Shown here: positions 1-5,051 of the stretch, piece after piece
Numbering within the stretch: the stretch's first letter is position 1
Layout of the letters: each line of letters starts with the position of its first letter
Assembly: GCA_934725525.1 (NCBI GenBank)
Contig: CAKVCG010000076.1
Coordinates: 1-8,142, forward strand
From: an uncultured Brachyspira sp.
Lineage (GTDB): Bacteria; Spirochaetota; Brachyspiria; Brachyspirales; Brachyspiraceae
Reading direction: 5' to 3'
Length of the DNA stretch: 8,142 bases
Program-made: the position numbers and the translations under genes
Notes under the pieces: model-generated
The model's database searches: none
What the model saw: only the letters and a program-made list of their open reading frames with translations
What the model was told of the DNA's origin: nothing

Positions 1-449
1 TCTAAAGGGTCGACTACCAAACCTTCTTTTATATTTTCTACGGTTAAATGCAAATGAGCGCCTCCCGACCTTCCGCTGTTTCCCGTTAAAGCTATCATGT
101 CTCTTTCGGTAACTTTGACGAATGATTTTTCTATCGTTCCGTCTTCTATATGATAATAATAACTTCTCACGCTATTTGGATGCTCTATTATAACGGTATT
201 TCCCACTCCGTATAACTGCCTTGTCGGGTCTTCGGCTATATCGGAATAATATACAATCTCGCCGTCCGCAATCGGATATATTTCCATTTTGCTTCCGCCG
301 AAATCCACGCCGTTGTGAAAATGGTCGGTTCTGAATTCTCCAAAAGTGCTTGTGATTCTTATTTTATTTTCGTCAATCGGAACTCTGCCGAATAACATTG
401 AAGATAAAATAAATAATAAAATAGATATAATTAAAATATTTTTTGTCAT
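1..449 (-). CDS. Secreted M23-family zinc metallopeptidase, 3' end cut by the window edge
   Basis: Translating the minus strand from the ATG at 449 gives 149 open codons that run off the left edge. Residues 1-20 are a hydrophobic signal peptide (MTKNILIISILLFILSSMLF), so the product should be exported to the periplasm or envelope. The rest is an M23 (LytM/lysostaphin-type) peptidase domain. HNGVD gives zinc ligands His45 and Asp49, SYYYH supplies His100, and HLH supplies His132 and zinc ligand His134. All residues expected for catalysis are therefore present, and the likely role is cutting peptide cross-links of peptidoglycan. The domain begins almost directly after the signal peptide, so this is a minimal secreted hydrolase. 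The start is supported by AAAAGGG (463-457), 7 nt upstream. The start codon overlaps the stop of the preceding propeller gene (ATGA), which suggests translational coupling. The substrate bond cannot be inferred, and the missing C-terminus may hold more domains. Confidence 0.93.
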   Translation of the reverse strand, partial: MTKNILIISILLFILSSMLFGRVPIDENKIRITSTFGEFRTDHFHNGVDFGGSKMEIYPIADGEIVYYSDIAEDPTRQLYGVGNTVIIEHPNSVRSYYYHIEDGTIEKSFVKVTERDMIALTGNSGRSGGAHLHLTVENIKEGLVVDPL

Positions 450-1621
450 AATTTTACCCTTTTATAAGTATAAATATTTTTGTCGCTTACTATCATATAT
501 TCGTTTTTCTCGCTCGATATATCCAAATAATAAATCCATCCGTCTATGGAATTTTCGTAAATAATTTCTTTCAATTTATTATCGTAAATTAAAACGATAC
601 TTTTTCCTTCTTTAGACGCGCTCATTATTGTCGTATTCGTTTCGCTATTTAGTTTCATGTTAATCGCGTTTTGCATATTGTATTTTTCTAAATTTATTCT
701 ATCTTTTTCTTTTCCGTTATTCAAATTGTATAAAATAATATCTCTGTCCGAAAGCATGAAAGCGGTCATAGATTTTTCGCTAACATAAGAAGAGACATGC
801 CTTCGTCTATTTAATCCCGTTTCCAAATACCATAAAGTTCCGCCTTTTAAGTCGTATAAACTTATATATTCCGCTCTTACTCCGCTTATCGACAATGCAA
901 AACTTCCGTATTCGCTTATTGCTACGGATTTTATTATATTTATTTCGCTTAATATAGAAGAAATTGCAAAGCCCAAACTTCCGTTTCTGTTTATATAGGC
1001 AATGTCTCCGCTTGAAAATCCCGCTATATAATCTCCCGTATTTAAGGCAAAAGCTCCGTCCGTTACAATTTCTCCGTATTGAATATGCGAACTTAAAGAA
1101 TTATTGTCAAAATCGAACATTTGTATTTTGGAATTATCGCTTGAATGATAAATAATTCTATTTGCATAAGGCGACATTTCGGGATAAATCGATGTATTCG
1201 TTCTCCATAAAATTAGCCCGTTATTATTGTAAGCGTCAATATAATTTCCGTATCTTTTATAAATAATAAAATTTTCGTTATTTGCCGAAGCCAACTCCCC
1301 TCTCGACAAATTCGTATAAAATATAGTCGTTCCGTTTTTATTAAAATAATGCATCATATTTTCTGGCTTGGTAAAAAAATTATGTTTGAAATCTCCTTCG
1401 ATATTAAAATTATTGTCAAGCAAAGGAGTTTCGATAGAAGTCGCTGGTTTGCTCCAAATATTAATAATATTATATTCTTCGTTTAATCTATTTTTTCCAA
1501 AAACAAATATAAATAAAAGCAAAAATATTGCGGCGCTTATTATCGTCAAATATCTTATAAATAAAGGCTCTATTTTATGTATATTTTCTGGTTCTATAAT
1601 TAATTTTTCTTTTTTTTGCAT
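446..1621 (-). CDS. Membrane-anchored beta-propeller-like protein (WD40/PQQ-type repeats)
   Basis: The 391-residue protein has a short, charged N-terminus (1-20), one transmembrane helix at about 22-42 (LTIISAAIFLLLFIFVFG), and a long domain that is probably outside the membrane. From about 118 to 390 it shows roughly seven degenerate repeats of 30-45 residues. Each has small and aromatic beta-strand segments ending in patterns such as G-x-I-L-W, IQMFDFDN, GGTLWYL, DIILYNLNNGK and NIYTYK, typical of PQQ/WD40-like beta-propellers. No catalytic motif is visible. Such domains usually act as protein-binding platforms, so a docking or regulatory role for the neighbouring M23 peptidases is plausible, but this is inferred from context only. 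No good Shine-Dalgarno sequence precedes the ATG at 1621. The next in-frame Met lies near residue 89, beyond the membrane helix, so this start is preferred. The gene lies 21 bp after the methyltransferase stop. The family was not recognised by name, so the fold call is moderate while the coding call is firm. Confidence 0.85.
   Translation of the reverse strand: MQKKEKLIIEPENIHKIEPLFIRYLTIISAAIFLLLFIFVFGKNRLNEEYNIINIWSKPATSIETPLLDNNFNIEGDFKHNFFTKPENMMHYFNKNGTTIFYTNLSRGELASANNENFIIYKRYGNYIDAYNNNGLILWRTNTSIYPEMSPYANRIIYHSSDNSKIQMFDFDNNSLSSHIQYGEIVTDGAFALNTGDYIAGFSSGDIAYINRNGSLGFAISSILSEINIIKSVAISEYGSFALSISGVRAEYISLYDLKGGTLWYLETGLNRRRHVSSYVSEKSMTAFMLSDRDIILYNLNNGKEKDRINLEKYNMQNAINMKLNSETNTTIMSASKEGKSIVLIYDNKLKEIIYENSIDGWIYYLDISSEKNEYMIVSDKNIYTYKRVKL
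457..463 (-). promoter_or_regulatory. Ribosome binding site of the partial M23 gene
   Basis: AAAAGGG on the minus strand lies 7 nt before the ATG at 449. It sits inside the last codons of the propeller gene (Lys-Arg-Val-Lys-Leu-stop). Together with the ATGA stop/start overlap at 446-449, it fixes this start and points to coupled translation. Confidence 0.7.
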
Positions 1622-1642
1622 AATTATTATTCGATTAAAATT

Positions 1643-2917
1643 TTATAATATCTTCTGTAATAAAATTCTTCCAAAACATCGCTTTTCGTTTATATAAGGA
1701 TAATATTCTTTATCTCCGTAAATTTCATAACCTTTTTCAAGAACTCCGTTTAATATCGAGCGAGAAGAAACGGCAAACGGTTTTTTATAATCGCTTGGAA
1801 TATAATTATTATCAACCAACAACATTTTAGAATCGTCATATTTTTTATATTTTTCTGGTATATCTTTTAACGGCATTATTTTTAAAGTTTTATATTTTGG
1901 GCGTTTTTTTATTTTGAAATTAGTATACCAATGCCCAGCGGCTTCTGTAAGTTCTCTTTTAGGAGTTAAAAATCTATCGACTCTATTATATCCCGCCCAC
2001 ACCTGATTGTTTTTAAAATAAGGTATATAAGCTGGAGTTAAAACATTTGCAATATTGGATATTATAATAAATTTCTTTTTGCTATCTATTAATATCCTCC
2101 AATAATCTTTAGCTCTTGAAAACGGAGGATTTGTGCATACGATGTCCGCTTCTTCTTTAAGAATTTTTAAAGATAACGGGTCGTCAAAACTTCCGCTATA
2201 ATTTTTTGGAAAATCTTTTTTTTCGCTGAAACCGTCTTTTGTAAATACATACGCTTTTGAACCTTGATTAAATAAATCTACAGGTCCGTCATAATGAGCG
2301 CATATCAATTTTTTTAATTTAAGCTCAATAAAATTTCTTAAAAAATATAAAGCGAACGCCGAAGTGTTTCTTTCATCGTTATCTACCGCGTCGTCGCAAT
2401 TGCAAAAAACCGTTTTATTTTTCCAAATTCTTTTATCATACATTGTCAATTCTTTTTCAATATCTTCTATGCGAGTATAAAATTCATCGTTGTTTACTTT
2501 TTGCGCTTTTTGAAGTATATCTTTTCTCGATAAACCTCTTTCTTTAAGAGACGGAGTCGTTTTTTTTACGATTTTTACTTTTTGGGTTTTATCGTCCGTT
2601 TTTAAATAAATTTCTTTTATAAATAATTTGTTGGATTTTATAAATTTTATATAATCTTCAAATAAAGGCGAATTATAAAAATATATTTCCTTGCTTTTTT
2701 CTTCACGAAGCGTGGCAAATTTTTTCTTTATTTCGTTTTCAAGCGCCGACATATCTTTTACTTCGCAGCAAAATAAATATTTGTAGGCGTTTTCTTTAGA
2801 TTTTCCAGTCAAATTGTTATATTCTTTCAATCTTCTGTCTAAATCGTTTGTCTTGCCTATTTTACATTTTGAAGGCTCTAATCTCGCTTGAACTATATAA
2901 ATATATTCTTTATTCAT
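1643..2917 (-). CDS. GIY-YIG-like (T5orf172/Mug113-type) domain fused to EcoRI-family adenine-specific DNA methyltransferase
   Basis: The protein has 424 residues and is cytosolic. Residues 1-95 resemble the T5orf172/Mug113 branch of GIY-YIG domains: YIYIVQ (5-10), CKIGKT (18-23), DRRL (27-30), a Glu-rich helix ALENEIKKKF (58-67) and EIYFYN (77-82). After a lysine-rich linker, residues 130-424 match the EcoRI-type N6-adenine methyltransferase family. The signatures are NDEFYTRIEDIEKEL (143-157), the Cys-Asn-Cys-Asp-Asp segment (172-176), the catalytic NPPF motif (263-266) preceded by EADIVCT, and GHWYTNF further on. This part is about 295 residues, close to the whole of M.EcoRI, so the enzyme looks complete. 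It should transfer a methyl group from S-adenosylmethionine to adenine in a specific site, but the site cannot be read from the sequence. No separate restriction endonuclease gene is present. The gene sits between envelope genes in the same operon (29 bp after one, 21 bp before the next). In-frame TGA TAA just upstream of the ATG at 2917 rule out a longer form. No Shine-Dalgarno sequence lies at the usual distance. Confidence 0.9.
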   Translation of the reverse strand: MNKEYIYIVQARLEPSKCKIGKTNDLDRRLKEYNNLTGKSKENAYKYLFCCEVKDMSALENEIKKKFATLREEKSKEIYFYNSPLFEDYIKFIKSNKLFIKEIYLKTDDKTQKVKIVKKTTPSLKERGLSRKDILQKAQKVNNDEFYTRIEDIEKELTMYDKRIWKNKTVFCNCDDAVDNDERNTSAFALYFLRNFIELKLKKLICAHYDGPVDLFNQGSKAYVFTKDGFSEKKDFPKNYSGSFDDPLSLKILKEEADIVCTNPPFSRAKDYWRILIDSKKKFIIISNIANVLTPAYIPYFKNNQVWAGYNRVDRFLTPKRELTEAAGHWYTNFKIKKRPKYKTLKIMPLKDIPEKYKKYDDSKMLLVDNNYIPSDYKKPFAVSSRSILNGVLEKGYEIYGDKEYYPYINEKRCFGRILLQKIL

Positions 2918-2938
2918 AATTTTTGATTTGGTTTATCA

Positions 2939-2950
2939 ATATTCTCCTAT
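2939..2950 (-). promoter_or_regulatory. Strong Shine-Dalgarno block ahead of the methyltransferase, at unusual distance
   Basis: The 12-mer ATAGGAGAATAT overlaps the stop codon of the FecR/M23 gene and is identical to the block directly upstream of the TPR start (4847-4858). Here AGGAG lies 26 nt before the methyltransferase ATG at 2917, too far for direct initiation. It sits 4 nt before a TTG that opens a 9-codon frame (2939-2910, Met-Ile-Asn-Gln-Ile-Lys-Asn-Tyr-Glu-stop). That frame ends 8 bases inside the methyltransferase gene. A leader peptide coupled to the methyltransferase is possible but speculative. Confidence 0.35.
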
Positions 2951-4134
2951 TTTATTCTTGTCAAATTTTTTATATCTTTCATATCGGAGTAGTTCTTTTC
3001 CAATATGCTTAAAGGGTCGAAAGTCATATTTCCAGCGCGCATTTCCCAATGACAATGAGGTCCCGTAGCCATTCCCGTAGAACCTATTAATCCTATTATA
3101 TCGCCTTTTTTTACATATTGCCCTTCTTCCGCTATTAATTTCGACATATGAAAATAACTGCTATAAACTCCCTCTCCATGGTCGATTACCACGCAGTTTC
3201 CTCGAACGAATAATTCTCTCGATATTTTTACGACTCCGTTATTTGCCGCATAAATCGGCGAACCGTTTGAATTGGCTATATCGAATCCTTGATGATATCT
3301 CGCGTAATCTTTGGTATATCCTCTGAAAGCTCCAAATTGCGAGGAGTATCTTCCTTGAGCGGGCATCATATAAACTTTATCGGCGTAATTTGTCGGAGAA
3401 TATGAAACATATATTTTTCCGTTTAAAAGTTCCCTTTCTTCTTTCGATTTTTGAGGATTGCTTATTATATTTGTCATTGTCGAAGTGACGCCTTGAATTT
3501 GTTTCGGTTTCGGAGGCGGAGGAGTGAAATCCAATTTTATATCTATTGCCAAATTTAGTAAAGTTTTGTCTTTTAATTCCATATTGCAAACGAATTGATA
3601 TTTTTCATCTTGCGCGCCTACATAAATTCCGAAGACGCTTTTATATATTTTAATTTTTTTATCCGAATTTTTTACTTCAAAAAATTTTACTATTGGTCTT
3701 GAGCTTCCAAGCAATTTTGAATCTTTTATTTTTATTTCGTCTTTGCTCGTTATAAAAATATTTCCCATTTTTCCCGCGTAAAGAGGAACGGGGTCTGCGT
3801 ATATTTGTAAATCGTTATCGTATTTTTTGAATTCTTCCAAAGATTTAAATGCGTTATTTCTTATATAAATCGCTCCTTTTTTAAGTTCAGCGTTTTTTGA
3901 ATCCAAATTAACTTTTACGTTATTTGCGATATAATAATATTTGCCGTTTATTTTGATTTCTGCATAGCCGTCATTTTCGGTTGTTATTATATCTTTATCG
4001 TATAATTTTATAGCGTTATCTAAATTGATTTTTTGATTATTTCTTATTACGCTAATATTTCCGATATATTTTAAGTCGTATTGAGAATATAAATTTATCG
4101 ATAGAAAAAATATAAATATAAAAACAAATTTCAT
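2947..4134 (-). CDS. Secreted M23 metallopeptidase with N-terminal FecR-like domain
   Basis: The 395-residue protein begins with a signal peptide (1-17, MKFVFIFIFFLSINLYS). Residues 20-92 follow the FecR-like pattern: a G-x-I-x-V-I-R strand, LYDKDIITT (44-52), then alternating strands around a DGYAEIKINGKYYYIANN core. A middle region (95-205) of unassigned beta-rich sequence leads to a proline-rich hinge TPPPPKPK (204-211). The C-terminal half (about 258-380) is a canonical LytM/M23 domain. HQGFD gives zinc ligands His281 and Asp285, YFHMSK gives His329, and HCHWE gives His360 and zinc ligand His362. All catalytic residues are present. The expected role is periplasmic cleavage of peptidoglycan cross-bridges during growth or division, with the FecR-like part as a likely binding or sensing module. 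AAAGG (4146-4142) lies 7 nt before the ATG at 4134. The gene begins 22 bp after the TPR gene. The peptidase assignment is firm; the FecR-like call rests on pattern alone. Confidence 0.95.
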   Translation of the reverse strand: MKFVFIFIFFLSINLYSQYDLKYIGNISVIRNNQKINLDNAIKLYDKDIITTENDGYAEIKINGKYYYIANNVKVNLDSKNAELKKGAIYIRNNAFKSLEEFKKYDNDLQIYADPVPLYAGKMGNIFITSKDEIKIKDSKLLGSSRPIVKFFEVKNSDKKIKIYKSVFGIYVGAQDEKYQFVCNMELKDKTLLNLAIDIKLDFTPPPPKPKQIQGVTSTMTNIISNPQKSKEERELLNGKIYVSYSPTNYADKVYMMPAQGRYSSQFGAFRGYTKDYARYHQGFDIANSNGSPIYAANNGVVKISRELFVRGNCVVIDHGEGVYSSYFHMSKLIAEEGQYVKKGDIIGLIGSTGMATGPHCHWEMRAGNMTFDPLSILEKNYSDMKDIKNLTRIK

Positions 4135-4156
4135 GCTTCAACCTTTATTATTTTAA

Positions 4157-4846
4157 TTATTTTTTATAGCCCAATTGGTCTAATTTTATAAGATGCTCTT
4201 TTATATCTTTATTTGTCGGGGCAATTTCAAACGCTTTCGTCAAAAATTCTTTCGCGCTTGCAATATCGTTTTTTTTGAAGAACGCCCAGCCTAAAGAATC
4301 CAAATAAGCGGGATTTTTCGGGTCCATATTCAAAGCCTTTTTTATTTCCGAAATTCCTTCTTCAATATTGATTCCGCTGTCCGCCAAAATGAATCCGAGA
4401 GAATTTCTTGCATTCGCACTTTGGGAATCCATAGCCACCGCTTTTCTTAAAGAATCAATCGCTTTTCGAGTATTATTTTTTTTATAATAAATATAGCCCA
4501 ATACGGAATGAATTTGAGTATTTTCTATTCCAGAAGCGAGAGCGTCAAGAAGTTCAAATTCCGCCAAATCATACATTTCTTTTATCGCGTAAATATATCC
4601 GACTATGATATGAGCCTGCATAATTCTTAAAGGATTGTCTAATCTTCGCATTATTTTATCGAAAATTTCAAGAGTTTTATCATAATTTTGAATTTGAGCG
4701 TAAGCTAAAGCCAAATGATAGCCCGATTCTATATCGTTTTTATTTTCAAAAGTTTTTTCAAGCGAATCAATCGCCTCTTGATAATTTTCGTTTCTAAATA
4801 ATTTTATTCCGTTTTCGAGTTCGGTTTTGCCCGTCCCTATGCTCAT
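4157..4846 (-). CDS. Tetratricopeptide repeat (TPR) protein
   Basis: The 229-residue protein consists almost wholly of about six tandem TPR units of about 34 residues, at roughly 7-34, 40-68, 77-105, 110-143, 144-177 and 178-211. Typical A/G-x-x-x-Y/F and A-x-x-x-hydrophobic-x-x-A spacing is seen in NYQEAIDSLEK, LGYIYYKKNNTRKAIDSL, NSLGFILADSG and LDSLGWAFFKKNDIASAKEFL. There is no signal peptide or membrane helix, so it is probably cytoplasmic. TPR stacks bind other proteins. As the first gene of the envelope operon it may be a scaffold for the wall-remodelling machinery, but no partner can be read from the sequence. The start is well fixed: AGGAG lies 5 nt before the ATG at 4846. The family cannot be named more precisely, because TPR proteins of this size are numerous in spirochetes. 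Confidence 0.93.
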   Translation of the reverse strand: MSIGTGKTELENGIKLFRNENYQEAIDSLEKTFENKNDIESGYHLALAYAQIQNYDKTLEIFDKIMRRLDNPLRIMQAHIIVGYIYAIKEMYDLAEFELLDALASGIENTQIHSVLGYIYYKKNNTRKAIDSLRKAVAMDSQSANARNSLGFILADSGINIEEGISEIKKALNMDPKNPAYLDSLGWAFFKKNDIASAKEFLTKAFEIAPTNKDIKEHLIKLDQLGYKK

Positions 4847-4858
4847 ATATTCTCCTAT
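4847..4858 (-). promoter_or_regulatory. Ribosome binding site of the TPR gene
   Basis: ATAGGAGAATAT directly precedes the ATG. Its AGGAG core (4856-4852) is 5 nt upstream, the best Shine-Dalgarno match for a start codon in this window. The same 12-mer recurs at 2939-2950. Confidence 0.75.
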
Positions 4859-5051
4859 GATTTACTATGTTAACATTTTATATTTAAATCAAAAAATCTC
4901 AATATATTTTATTCATGTTATAATATTTTGAATTTTTTCTTTTATATATTTTCAATTTTTTGTAAATAATGTATAATATAATTCAAATATCCGAAAATTA
5001 TATAATAAATATAATTAACGATTTTTGGGAAATTATAAATAAGGTTTTTAT
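4859..5051. promoter_or_regulatory. Divergent AT-rich promoter region between the envelope operon and the chemoreceptor gene
   Basis: This short gap must hold the promoters for both directions. For the plus strand the best candidate is TATAAT (4972-4977), with a weak TTTTCA (4949-4954) 17 bp upstream. That would place the transcript start about 70 bp before the chemoreceptor ATG. Other TATAAT boxes at 4919-4924 (with an upstream TGT) and 5001-5006 lack a convincing -35. On the minus strand several TTGA/TATAAA combinations occur, but the spacings are poor (about 14 bp). AAGG (5041-5044) is the likely ribosome binding site, 7 nt before the chemoreceptor start. No long inverted repeat or operator was found by eye. 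In DNA this AT-rich, chance -10 boxes are expected. Confidence 0.4.

Noticed and set aside
346..1697. Plus-strand open frames at 346-564, 964-1155 and 1368-1697
   Set aside because: They are antisense to the M23 and propeller genes, show no domain, and arise from AT-rich codon use on the other strand.
3377..3589. Overlapping minus-strand frame of 70 codons within the FecR/M23 gene
   Set aside because: It is an alternate frame of a gene whose own frame has a signal peptide and catalytic motifs; the basic, low-complexity product has no support.
4960..5000. Possible sigma-28 (flagellar) promoter ahead of the chemoreceptor, from TAAA (4963-4966) and CCGAAAAT (4991-4998)
   Set aside because: The spacing is much longer than that of the sigma-28 consensus, and the GCCGATAA box is not matched well.
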